From Thalassoroseus pseudoceratinae (lineage in GTDB: Bacteria > Planctomycetota > Planctomycetia > Planctomycetales > Planctomycetaceae): a DNA stretch of 64,000 nt. Position numbers and translations under genes: made by a program. The notes under the pieces were generated by a model. It worked only from the letters and a program-made list of their open reading frames with translations, ran no database searches and was not told the DNA's origin. Shown here piece by piece: positions 37,700 through 45,966 of this stretch; positions within the stretch are counted from its first letter, which is position 1, and every line of letters begins with the position of its first letter. Location: contig NZ_JAALXT010000002.1 of the NCBI RefSeq assembly GCF_011634775.1, positions 372,001-436,000 on the forward strand, given 5' to 3'.

Positions 37700-37721
37700 A
37701 TTCCTCCTCCGGAGGAGGAAT
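37700..37721. repeat. 22-bp perfect palindrome downstream of istB
   Basis: It is centred on TCCTCCGGAGGA, 12 bp after the istB stop. It could form a hairpin that ends istAB transcription. One arm, GGAGGAGG, is also a perfect anti-SD complement. Confidence 0.7.
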
Positions 37722-37773
37722 TTGAAGGCTTTGAGAACGAACCCTGAAACCGTAAACTAACAAACTCTCCGAG

Positions 37774-37823
37774 CGCTGCACTATTCAACCAACGATCGCT
37801 GCACTATCCAACCGTTGTTCACA
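37774..37823 (-). repeat. IS21 right subterminal repeats and terminus
   Basis: Two copies of CGCTGCACTAT(T/C)CAACC, at 37774-37790 and 37797-37813, end in CGTTGTTCACA. They are the inverted counterparts of the left-end sites. Confidence 0.75.
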
Positions 37824-37828
37824 CGCTA
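37824..37828. repeat. IS21 target duplication CGCTA, right copy
   Basis: It directly follows the right IS21 terminus and matches 35249-35253. Confidence 0.85.
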
Positions 37829-39033
37829 TTGGTCGGGCAGGCTCAGTCGGCTTCGGCAACGCAGGCAGCGTGGCGGTTTCTCAACAATCCGCGGGTGAAA
37901 CTCTCGGCACTTGCCGAGTCGCTGCGGGACGCCGGTTGACAGGCCTATGAGCAGAACGATTCGACGTTTGTGCGGCTCGCGCATGACTGGTGCAAACTGA
38001 ACGACAAATCGCATGCGAGCAAGAACGATGTTCGACAGATTACGCATGCCGACGATGTGGGCTACGACCTCTGGACCGCTCTCTTGATCGATGCGCAGAG
38101 CGGCAGTCCGCTCGCCCCCATGCAGGTGCATCTCAAAACTTCTGAAGCCGTGCATTCGACCGCCGAAGACGTGCCCACGCCCGAGACATCCCACCTCGCT
38201 CAGGTGGGGCCGACGATGCAGGAAAGCTCGACGTGGGGATTGCCGCAGACGATCGTGCACGTGATCGATCGCGAGGCCGACTCCCTAGGTCGGATGCGAA
38301 CTTGGAATGCCGACGGCCATCGATTTGTGATTCGTTGCGATGATCGCCGCGTGAGGTGGGACGGCGAATCCTGGCTGATCTCGGAGATCGTCGACACGCT
38401 CGATCGGGAGATGCTCTTCGAGTCGGTCGGCGAGGCGAAGCATCAGGGACACTCTGTAACCCAAGAGGTGGCTGAAGCAGAGATCGTACTCGATCGCCCC
38501 CACACTGAGTGCCGCAAAGGCGAGAAACGCACCGTCTCGGGACGTCCGCTTCCGCTGCGGTTGGTGGTGCTGCGATTGATCGATGACGAGGATTTCATTG
38601 TCGCCCAATGGACGCTCTTGACGAACGTCGCTTCGTCTGAGATCTCCGCCCAGACGGTAGCGTACTGGCACTATCGCCGGTAGCAAATCGAGTCGTTCTT
38701 CAAGCTGCTCAAAATTCACGGCCAAGAGCTTGAGCATTGGCAACAATCCCATAGTGAAGCGATTGCTCGGCGGTTACTCGTCGCGGCGATGGCCTGTGTG
38801 GTCGTTTGGGATTCGGAGCGTGATGAATCCCCCGAGGCCGACGAAACCAAAGCGATTCTGATTCGCTTGAGCGGTCGCAGCATGAAGCCGGGCCGCCCGG
38901 CCACCGCTCCCGCGTTGCTCGCTGGCTACATGGTCCTGCTCGCCATGCACGACCTATTCACCCAAACCGATTTCGACATCCATCAACTCCAACAACTCGC
39001 CTACCAAGCCTTACCCTTCCAAGATTCCTCCTG

Positions 39034-39053
39034 AGATGTGTAGAGACCAATGC
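39034..39053 (+). repeat. IS4-like right inverted repeat
   Basis: It reads AGATGTGTAGAGACCAATGC and is a perfect inverted match to 35100-35119. Its first base overlaps the transposase stop codon. Confidence 0.85.
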
Positions 39054-39194
39054 CCGGTGACAAGGTCTGTAGCAAAGTGTAGTTAATTCTTCTCAATTCA
39101 ACGGGATTTGACAGCTTGTGTCTAAAACGTAAACTGCAAATTTCATGGAGATTCGTCCCACGGGCGTTGGTGATTCTGACAAATCGACTGGGCT

Positions 39195-39378
39195 GGTGAT
39201 ACTTATCGTCCGCAAGTATTAGCACAACATTGGGGACGCTCCGTGGTCCGGCCGCATGCCCAGTTTTGAACGAGCAAGCTGACAGGACTGGTGTCACGAT
39301 CAACAGTATGAGCGTTGCTATTCTGTATCGTGATTGCGGCAGAGATTTCGTTAATGGGTTGTGTCTCCCAAATTGCAT
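39195..39378 (-). pseudogene. 5' fragment of a sulfatase gene
   Basis: From an ATG at 39378 the minus strand encodes a basic N-terminus, a hydrophobic signal (RIATLILLIVTPVLSAC, with a lipobox-like LSAC), then SVPNVVLILADDKY. The last part is the start of the sulfatase fold, where Asp-Asp begins the metal site. After about 39195 the similarity fades and the expected CxPxR is never reached; the IS4-like element begins at 39053. The fragment is probably a gene whose 3' part was lost at or near the insertion. Confidence 0.5.
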
Positions 39379-39736
39379 GGGGGGATCTCCAATCGAGCAA
39401 CGGTTTGAATCACGCGGGATGTGGAGAACTGAGTATCCGGTCATCACTGCTAGAGTTCAACTGCGACTTCACGATCAGCCGGGCAACATCCGAATCCATA
39501 CCACCTGGTGTGACTCGACGACAATCGAGACGATGAAAAATGCTCCACAACGGGGGGGCTTTCTGGTAGGATTTGAGCCACAACATTGATTTGATATCAA
39601 CAACCGAATTTCAGGCGTTTTCCAAATCCCTGCGGAAATCGAGCGCAGTCTGGATAGCAGGGTTTCGACCGTTCATAACTCATTAAGTCGTTCGCTTGCT
39701 CATTTCCAATTTCCCTTCATCCACACTCTTTTCAAA
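39379..39736. other. Intergenic upstream of the ECF sigma gene
   Basis: No gene is supported in these roughly 360 bp. The 80 bp before the sigma gene are AT-richer (TTCATAACTCATTAAG and TTTCAAAATG) and probably hold its promoter; no consensus boxes can be assigned with confidence. Confidence 0.4.
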
Positions 39737-40315
39737 ATGCCAAATTCCACGGACATCTCGCATCCTTTGTACCAGATTCAAACTGGTAAAGAGGGCGAGT
39801 TGTTCCCGCGACTTTACGAATTGGCCTGCGAAGAACTGAAAGACATGGCCAGACAGTTGGCTGCTAGGGAGCAGACCAATTTTACGAGCGGCGAACTTGT
39901 TCAGGAGACGTATCGGAAGCTCTATTCAGACAACGTGCTGGTTAAGGATGATGAACGTCGCCATTTTTTCGGCATTGCCGGCAGAGCGATTCGTCAAATT
40001 CTCGTTGACCAAGCCGAATCGCGACAATCCAGCACGACGGATGGTGAGCACAGGCGAGAGCCTTTTGACCTCATACTAGAGACGCTTGAATCGGAGAGAA
40101 ACCTTGACTTTCTCGAATTCGAGGAAGGCCTCGTGAGTCTCGAAGAGCAATTTCCACAACTCCAGCGGGTCGTTCTCATGCGGTTCTTTGCGGGATTGAC
40201 GACAAAGCAGATTGCCCAAGTTCTCTCCATTTCTGAAAGCAAAGTCGAAGGGGATTGGCGATTGGCTCGGGCGTGGCTATATCGATTTCTACGGAATGGA
40301 AGCAGAATGTCTTAG
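39737..40315 (+). CDS. ECF RNA polymerase sigma factor (Sig-70_X6 type)
   Basis: This 192-residue sigma factor has region 2 around residues 20-95 (GELVQETYRKLY, then RRHFFGIAGRAIRQILVDQA) and region 4 around 130-190 (LEEQFPQLQRVVLMRFFAGL, TTKQIAQVLSISESKVEGDW), the DNA-binding helix-turn-helix. This form, abundant in planctomycetes, is often encoded next to a Ser/Thr kinase, as here: the kinase-STAND-FGE gene starts 131 bp downstream on the same strand. No anti-sigma gene is adjacent, so the kinase or its partners may control its activity; this is inference from family context. Confidence 0.93.
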   Translation: MPNSTDISHPLYQIQTGKEGELFPRLYELACEELKDMARQLAAREQTNFTSGELVQETYRKLYSDNVLVKDDERRHFFGIAGRAIRQILVDQAESRQSSTTDGEHRREPFDLILETLESERNLDFLEFEEGLVSLEEQFPQLQRVVLMRFFAGLTTKQIAQVLSISESKVEGDWRLARAWLYRFLRNGSRMS

Positions 40316-40446
40316 ATCATGGACGCCGTCATGCCGCTCAATCTAACGAACACATTCTATTTGCCGGTGAAGGTGCATCGTGCTTATCGGTTCCGTGCCC
40401 ACTTTGAAGAACTCGTCAACATCGTGGCTTCAAAGGATGAAAACCA

Positions 40447-43400
40447 ATGAGCACGGATGTCTCGGGACTTAGCCCAGATGGAGGGATCGAGGAGCAGTTT
40501 CGTTACCTTCTCTCTCTCTCAACTGACTCCCGAAATCAAGTCCTTCAAAAAATACGCCAGGTAAACAGCCAGCAGTTTTTTGAACTCCAGCAGTTGCTCG
40601 AAGCAGATCAGGCAGCCGAACGCGAGGGGTTTCTTGCACCTCTCGAGACGCATATTCCGATCGAGCTCGGTGTCGACGAAGAGGACCAATCCGTCGACGG
40701 TACGAGGGCGGAGAAGTCCTCGTTCGATTCGAGTGGTACACAGAAAAAGAACAATGCACTGCAGGGAGTGGAAACGGTCAAGGCGACAGATCATTCCCAT
40801 TTCTACGAGGACAACGATGGCGAAGCTGAGGTCGCCGACGAATCGGATGATGAAGATGAGCAGAAAGAACGGATTGGGGATTATCAAATCAGTCGGTTGC
40901 TCGGGAAGGGGGCGTACGGGCTAGTATTTGAAGCCAGAAAAACCGGTGAAGCCGATCCGGTCGCGATTAAAGTGCTCCGAAAAAAATGGTGCAGCCAGCC
41001 GAAGCATGTCGAGCAGTTCCTTTCTGAAGCCAGGCAGACTCAGGGCATTCATCAGGAAGGGATTGTGAGAATTCTCGAAGTGAACTCGGACAACGAGCAA
41101 CCCTTCATTGTCCAAGAACTGATCGATGGATGGAATCTCGAGGAGTACGTTCGACGATTCGAACCTGACCGCACTGAGATCATCAACCTCGTTATTAAAC
41201 TCACGCGGATCGTCGTCCATATTCATCAGTGCGGGATATATCACCGAGACCTCAAACCGGCCAATATTCTCGTCGACAAGGATGGGTGTCCCCACATCGT
41301 CGATTTTGGATTGGCGATGCGGTTCCGTGACGGTTGGAAGCGGAGGGGGGAAATCGCCGGCACGGTGGCGTACATGTCCCCCGAACAACTTCGAGGCGAA
41401 TCCCATTTAGTGACTGCCAGTAGCGATATTTGGAGCATTGGCGTCATTCTCTACGAACTGCTTGCTAAGACGCGGCCGTTTCTCGGTGAAGCTTGGGATG
41501 TGATTTTTGCAGAGATCGAATATCGGGAGCCCCGCGGTCTCAGGGAAATTGACCCGTCCATACCGACACATGTGCAATGGATTTGCCTGAAATGCTTGAC
41601 CAAAGAAATCAATCGCCGGTACCGATCAGCAAGCGATTTGCTGGATGATCTCCAACGAGAGCATTCGAGCGTTGGCCATGCGTCTCTTGATCGCGTTGTT
41701 AAACCCAGCTTGAGGTCATTTGGAGCCGAAGACCACGAGGCCTTTTTAGAGTTACTTCCAGGAATCCGCGACGCCGACGGAATCCCAGAGTGTCTTTCTT
41801 ATTGGACATCTCGGATGACAGATACAGGGCCATCCGCCTTCCGGATCGGTGTGCTCAGCGGGCTCAGTGGCAGCGGGAAATCGTCCCTGATTCAAGCTGG
41901 TCTTCTGCCTTTGCTCCGTAGAACTCAAATTCGTCCCGTGCTCATCAGAGCGACCGCTGAGCGGACCGAGCAAGACCTCCGAAAAGCACTAGTCGATCGA
42001 TTTGCATTTCTGAGAGGCCTATCTCTTCCGGATAGCTTTTGCAAGTTGCGGGAATCCGACCTACTTGCTCGCGATGAAAAAGTGCTCATTATTATCGATC
42101 AATTCGAGCAATGGCTTTATGCCCACTCGGAGGACGAGGGACGAGAACTCGTTCACGCACTTCGGCAATGTGATGGACAACAACTCCAAGTTGTTCTTTG
42201 CATTCGAGATGGGTTTATCGTATCGCTCAAACGATTGCTTTTGGCGGTGGATGCCGAGTTAGACACCACCAAAAACTACGCCATCATCGACCTGCTCAGC
42301 AAAAAGCAGGCAAAAGTCATTCTTGAACGATTTGGTCGGGGCTGCGAGCAGATTGAATTTCCGCCCACACCGGAGCAAGAACAATTTCTGAATTCCGCTG
42401 TCGATATGATAGCCGGAACTGACAATCGTGTTGTTTGCATTCAGCTGGTGATACTCGCCACGATGATGTCTGACCGCCCTTGGGTGACCAGCGAGTTGCA
42501 ACGAATCGGCGGGTTGCATGGAATCGGCGTACAGTTTCTAGAGGACCAGTTTGCATCACGGTTGGCACCGGAAACGCAGCGGATTCATCTGCACGCCGCG
42601 ATTGGCGTACTGAGTTGCCTCCTACCTGCGACCGAAACTGGCATTCGAGGAAACGCCCAATCAATTGATAAATTGAGACAGGCTGCCGGGTACGATGGTC
42701 AATCCGGTCTGTTTGATGAACTGGTCACTATTCTTGGAGATCATCTCCGTCTTATCACACCCGTCGATTTTTGTGCAGAACAGGATACTCAGCTCGAGTC
42801 CGATTCATCACAGGATTCGAAAGAAATCCGTCGTTCCCAGGCGTGGTACGAACTAACCCATGACTATCTCGTCCCTGCAGTCAGAGATTGGGTCGCCAAG
42901 AGGAAACAAGTGACTCGTCGCGGTCGTGCGGAACTTCGGCTCATCCATCGAACCAATCTTTGGATCACCGGGCAAGAGTCCCGGCAATTTCCAACCTGGC
43001 TAGAATGGCTCCAAATACGCCTTTCGGTTCCACGCACTGACTGGACGCCTCAGCAGAAGGAGATGATGACGTCCGCGTCTCGCTACCATTATCGACGGTT
43101 CGCGTTGTTCGGGCTTTTCGTCTTCTTGTCGGTCTTCACAACCGGGGCCTGGCTCAGCCATTCCCGCTCGGTTGCCGCCGTCGAGCATCTCGGCTCGGCT
43201 GAGATCAACGAAGTCCCTCCCTTGCTCGAGAAGGTTTGGAAATTTGATTATTGGACCAACCATCAAATCGAAACACTGTTGGCCTCGCCTTCAAAACTTT
43301 CCAGACGAGAAACCCTTAACTATCGGCTTGCACTCCTCAGATCTGATCCGGATCAGGTTGATCCATTAGTCGACGCTTTGCTTTCTGGCACGCATTCTGA

Positions 43401-45033
43401 GGTCACTGTCATTTCCGATGCCCTTCAACCTCACGCTGATAAAATTGAAAGCAAACTCTGGGTGATGTTGCAGGACGCAACCACGCCTCAGGCAAAACGT
43501 CTACGATCGGCGGTGGCTTTAGCGACATGGTCGCCGCAAGATTCTCGCTGGGCGGAAAGTCAGGAAGCGGTCGTCGATAGTCTGATGGACGTACCTCTCT
43601 ATGACATCGGAAAGTGGACCAAGCCGTTCCAACCTTGTCGGTCAGCGCTCCTTCCGGTGCTCCAGCGGCGTTTTTTTTCCGATCAAGAACGTGTTAGGGT
43701 CTCATCGGCAGTCATCCTATGCGATCTTCTCACCAGCGATCCGGCCTTGATATTGGAACTCATCAAAGAGGCTCAACTTGATCAACTGAGTGTCCTCGCA
43801 TCCGCAGCGACGAGACACGGCGAGGGTATGACCAGCCTGTTTAAAAGGGAGTTGCAGTCGGTCGAACTCGTGCCAACGTCGACTACCCGACTGAAGTTTT
43901 ATTGTGCTGAAAAATCCAATGTCGCGGCAGTTTGGTTGCGAATCGATCCGACGGCCCCTGTTTGGCATCTGTTGTCTCCCTCAACAAACATCGACTTGCG
44001 TAGCCATTTCATCCATCGTTTGGGACCAGTCGGCGTTCCTATTCAGTCAGTTCTCGATCGTTACCTTGCGGTCTCGGATGTTTCGGAGAAATTGTCCCTC
44101 GCGTTAGCTCTCGGGGAGTATCGAGACTCTGGCAATGCGAGATCCAAATTGATTGAACTTGTCAAACAGGAATTTGACGCGAACCCAGATCCTGGTATCC
44201 ACTCCGCCATGCAGTGGTTGGCAAACGTGTACGGTTTCGCCGACGATCTTCAGGTCACATCACCCAAGAAAACTGGGAGAGCTTGGCAGGTTCTGGAGAG
44301 CGGACACACGATGGTTCGAATCGAGCCGCAGGGAAACGATTTCGCGGGAAACCCTGATGACCAGCGTGAATTCGAAGATCAGAGTGAGACTCAAAGGAAG
44401 GTTTCACTACCCGAGCCGTTTTGGATCGCAACTACCGAAGTGACCGAAGCCCAATGGTACGCATTTCGTTCCCCGTCTGATGAGAACTCAGAAACTTCCC
44501 AGCCGAACAGGCCCAAGACTTACGTCGATCAAGAGGATGCGATGGCCTACTGTCTTTGGCTCTCGAAACAAGCAAACATTCCTGAAGATCAGTACTGTTA
44601 CCAGGAAACGAAATCGGGGCGAGTGAGACCATATCCAGACTACCTCAAACGAAAAGGCTTTCGGCTGCCCACTGAGGATGAGTGGGAATTTGCTTGTCGG
44701 GCTGGTACGACCACAAGTCGTTACTTTGGCGAACTAGCCACGCTATTGCCTGCCTATGCTTGGGGAAGAGATAATTCCAACCAAGCACTCCGAAAGGTCG
44801 GGTTGCTGAAACCAAATCAGTTTGGATTGTTCGATATGATTGGCAACGTCGAAGAGTGGTGCCAAAATGCGTATGACCCTCAGCACCCTCGAAGTACAGT
44901 CGGTGTCATTCGCGGAAGCAATTTCCTCGGCCACGCTTCTTCACTACATTCGATGCGCAGACGACCCAATCTCAAGTCTGTCAGCCTCGGTTTCGCGGGT
45001 TTTCGAATCGTATGTACAAGCCTGAAGAATTGA
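40447..45033 (+). CDS. Ser/Thr kinase, STAND NTPase and FGE-sulfatase-like fusion
   Basis: The 1528-residue protein is preceded by AAGGA nine bases upstream. After an acidic N-terminus, residues about 143-410 form a Hanks-type kinase: GKGAYGLVFEA, the VAIKVL lysine, YHRDLKPANIL (about 264), VDFGLA and GTVAYMSPEQL. Residues about 465-870 form an nSTAND1-like NTPase with Walker A GLSGSGKSSLIQAG and Walker B VLIIIDQFEQW (about 545). A transmembrane helix lies near 883-900 (LFGLFVFLSVFTTGAW). A helical, HEAT-like region follows. Residues about 1318-1525 are an FGE-sulfatase (C-type-lectin-like) domain: WIATTEVTEAQW, FRLPTEDEWEFACRAGT, GLFDMIGNVEEWCQN and GFAGFRIV. It probably senses an extracytoplasmic ligand through the FGE domain and signals through the kinase; the direction of signalling is inferred. 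Confidence 0.92.
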   Translation: MSTDVSGLSPDGGIEEQFRYLLSLSTDSRNQVLQKIRQVNSQQFFELQQLLEADQAAEREGFLAPLETHIPIELGVDEEDQSVDGTRAEKSSFDSSGTQKKNNALQGVETVKATDHSHFYEDNDGEAEVADESDDEDEQKERIGDYQISRLLGKGAYGLVFEARKTGEADPVAIKVLRKKWCSQPKHVEQFLSEARQTQGIHQEGIVRILEVNSDNEQPFIVQELIDGWNLEEYVRRFEPDRTEIINLVIKLTRIVVHIHQCGIYHRDLKPANILVDKDGCPHIVDFGLAMRFRDGWKRRGEIAGTVAYMSPEQLRGESHLVTASSDIWSIGVILYELLAKTRPFLGEAWDVIFAEIEYREPRGLREIDPSIPTHVQWICLKCLTKEINRRYRSASDLLDDLQREHSSVGHASLDRVVKPSLRSFGAEDHEAFLELLPGIRDADGIPECLSYWTSRMTDTGPSAFRIGVLSGLSGSGKSSLIQAGLLPLLRRTQIRPVLIRATAERTEQDLRKALVDRFAFLRGLSLPDSFCKLRESDLLARDEKVLIIIDQFEQWLYAHSEDEGRELVHALRQCDGQQLQVVLCIRDGFIVSLKRLLLAVDAELDTTKNYAIIDLLSKKQAKVILERFGRGCEQIEFPPTPEQEQFLNSAVDMIAGTDNRVVCIQLVILATMMSDRPWVTSELQRIGGLHGIGVQFLEDQFASRLAPETQRIHLHAAIGVLSCLLPATETGIRGNAQSIDKLRQAAGYDGQSGLFDELVTILGDHLRLITPVDFCAEQDTQLESDSSQDSKEIRRSQAWYELTHDYLVPAVRDWVAKRKQVTRRGRAELRLIHRTNLWITGQESRQFPTWLEWLQIRLSVPRTDWTPQQKEMMTSASRYHYRRFALFGLFVFLSVFTTGAWLSHSRSVAAVEHLGSAEINEVPPLLEKVWKFDYWTNHQIETLLASPSKLSRRETLNYRLALLRSDPDQVDPLVDALLSGTHSEVTVISDALQPHADKIESKLWVMLQDATTPQAKRLRSAVALATWSPQDSRWAESQEAVVDSLMDVPLYDIGKWTKPFQPCRSALLPVLQRRFFSDQERVRVSSAVILCDLLTSDPALILELIKEAQLDQLSVLASAATRHGEGMTSLFKRELQSVELVPTSTTRLKFYCAEKSNVAAVWLRIDPTAPVWHLLSPSTNIDLRSHFIHRLGPVGVPIQSVLDRYLAVSDVSEKLSLALALGEYRDSGNARSKLIELVKQEFDANPDPGIHSAMQWLANVYGFADDLQVTSPKKTGRAWQVLESGHTMVRIEPQGNDFAGNPDDQREFEDQSETQRKVSLPEPFWIATTEVTEAQWYAFRSPSDENSETSQPNRPKTYVDQEDAMAYCLWLSKQANIPEDQYCYQETKSGRVRPYPDYLKRKGFRLPTEDEWEFACRAGTTTSRYFGELATLLPAYAWGRDNSNQALRKVGLLKPNQFGLFDMIGNVEEWCQNAYDPQHPRSTVGVIRGSNFLGHASSLHSMRRRPNLKSVSLGFAGFRIVCTSLKN

Positions 45034-45067
45034 CTATAATAGAACCTCACCCCCTCTTAAGACTCCT

Positions 45068-45072
45068 AAGGA
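45068..45072 (+). promoter_or_regulatory. AAGGA ribosome-binding site deciding the start at 45080
   Basis: The site lies seven bases before the second ATG (45080) but only one base before the first (45074). The later start is therefore favoured. Confidence 0.5.
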
Positions 45073-45079
45073 AATGAAC

Positions 45080-45316
45080 ATGCAAAATTCCGACGATTGC
45101 TCCTATGATAGCAGTGGTGGAGCTATTGTTGATGGCTATTGTTTGTACCTCATTTCAGACGAAGGAAATACCGTATTGGAATGCCATTGTAAGAAGGGTT
45201 ACGAGTGCAGAGACCCCGGCGGAGGTGCAAGAGGGATGGACGATTACACGCCAGGGCAGGTGGTTAAGTCCGTCTGTAAGAAGAAGGGGTCATCAAAGAC
45301 CGATAAGGGCAGTTAG
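45080..45316 (+). CDS. Small Cys-rich protein
   Basis: The protein is 78 residues from the ATG at 45080; 45074 would add two. Six cysteines are visible: DDCSYD, DGYCLYL, LECHCKKGYEC and KSVCKKK. The CxCxxGYxC-like core recalls an EGF-like or knottin pattern but is too short to assign. There is no signal peptide and the C-terminus is Lys/Gly/Ser-rich. It starts 47 bp after the kinase-STAND-FGE stop on the same strand and precedes two glycosyltransferase fusions, so it may be a partner, ligand or modified substrate of that system. Function unknown; coding status is supported by the ribosome-binding site and composition. Confidence 0.6.
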   Translation: MQNSDDCSYDSSGGAIVDGYCLYLISDEGNTVLECHCKKGYECRDPGGGARGMDDYTPGQVVKSVCKKKGSSKTDKGS

Positions 45317-45966
45317 CTGTCTCCATTTGCGAGAGCATGACCAACAAAATGGCTGATATTTGAAAAAGTACTAGTTGGGTTCGTGGCCTCCAACGTCAGT
45401 TTGTTCGCCCGGGTTTGGTCGTGTGGCGTTGGGGAGCATCTTGACTTTCTCCACATAGCCGTATCCGCTATACCGATCCACCATTGGACTTGCGGTGTCA
45501 TCGACACCTCGCGTCTCCAACTAGTATCTTGTTTTTACCGTGTTTTGTGCGAAACTGGATCACACCCTGTGATCGCTAGCGATGGCGATCCAGAATTTCG
45601 TGATCAATCATGTTTCATGATTTCAAGTGATGTTCAATTCTCAATCACTATAGCCGCCAGAATCTATCACCTCATCGACCATATCCCTCGGAGAAAACAG
45701 ATGATGGGCCGAACTGTTTTTCTTGCCGACCTGTCTTTCAGTTCTTTTCGGCAGTCAACGAAGATTCACTGCCAATTTGTCCCTTCCGCTCTTATTCAAG
45801 TCTAATGGCAAGCACTCCCGGTTGACGCGATCATAACCCAACAAACGAGTTGCTCCTGTCCTTCGGGAGTCCTTCATAAACGCTTCAACAATTATCGTCG
45901 TGGTCGGTGTGCTCCCTACCTCAATTGTTATGACAGACATCGCACGTTGAAGAAGCGATTTTCTCC
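45317..45966. other. 650-bp gap with nested inverted repeats
   Basis: A 140-residue frame (45383-45805) lacks motifs and a ribosome-binding site and is not called. The clearest structure is at 45558-45583: GATCACA-CCC-TGTGATC overlapping the palindrome ATCGCTAGCGAT. It may be an operator or a transcription-termination structure ahead of the glycosyltransferase genes. Confidence 0.4.
45558..45583. repeat. Overlapping inverted repeats
   Basis: GATCACA (45558-45564) pairs with TGTGATC (45568-45574) across a 3-base loop. ATCGCTAGCGAT (45572-45583) is a perfect 12-bp palindrome sharing three bases. Confidence 0.55.

Larger units (their letters stand above)
35254..37823 (+). mobile_element. IS21-family insertion sequence, apparently intact
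   Basis: This is a 2570-bp element with ends TGTGAACAACG at 35254-35264 and CGTTGTTCACA at 37813-37823, flanked by a 5-bp direct repeat CGCTA. Each end carries two internal copies of an AGTG-YR-GCG site (35265-35280 and 35301-35317; inverted at 37774-37790 and 37797-37813), the multiple terminal repeats typical of IS21. istA and istB are both open and overlap. It inserted into the IS4-like transposase gene. Confidence 0.93.
35120..39034 (+). pseudogene. IS4-family DDE transposase, split by IS21 and carrying stop codons
   Basis: Joining 35253 to 37829 (one target copy removed) gives a continuous frame: RRLQRRYEHLVSENMKSANR, across the junction, then SASATQAAWRFLNNPRV, HDWCKLNDKSH, IDREADSLGRM, and finally YWHYRR-stop-QIESFFKLLK up to the TGA at 39032-39034. 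YxxRWxIExFFK-like is the C-terminal catalytic (YREK-type) signature of IS4 transposases. Two in-frame stops, TGA at 37937-37939 and TAG at 38681-38683, are each one G-to-A change from Trp. The N-terminus near 35137-35170 may also be shifted, since a better start-like reading (DDLGLSGWDSLAA) is in another frame. The gene is dead. Confidence 0.82.
35100..39053 (+). mobile_element. IS4-like element interrupted by an IS21-family element
   Basis: Perfect 20-bp inverted repeats bound it: GCATTGGTCTCTACACATCT at 35100-35119 and its complement at 39034-39053. Removing the nested IS21 insertion and one target copy leaves about 1.38 kb, a normal IS4-family length. The single transposase gene is split and carries nonsense codons. 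No target duplication was seen at the outer ends. Confidence 0.85.

Noticed and set aside
37937-38683. UGA/UAG decoded as Trp in the IS4 transposase
   Set aside because: Intact genes in the window end at normal TGA, TAG and TAA codons, and the element is already split by IS21, so simple decay is sufficient.
44400-45030. FGE (C-type-lectin-like) domain as a diversity-generating retroelement target
   Set aside because: No reverse transcriptase, template repeat or accessory gene was seen in the window.
45383-45805. 140-residue plus-strand frame in the gap before the glycosyltransferase genes
   Set aside because: No ribosome-binding site, no domain, and it covers inverted repeats that look regulatory.
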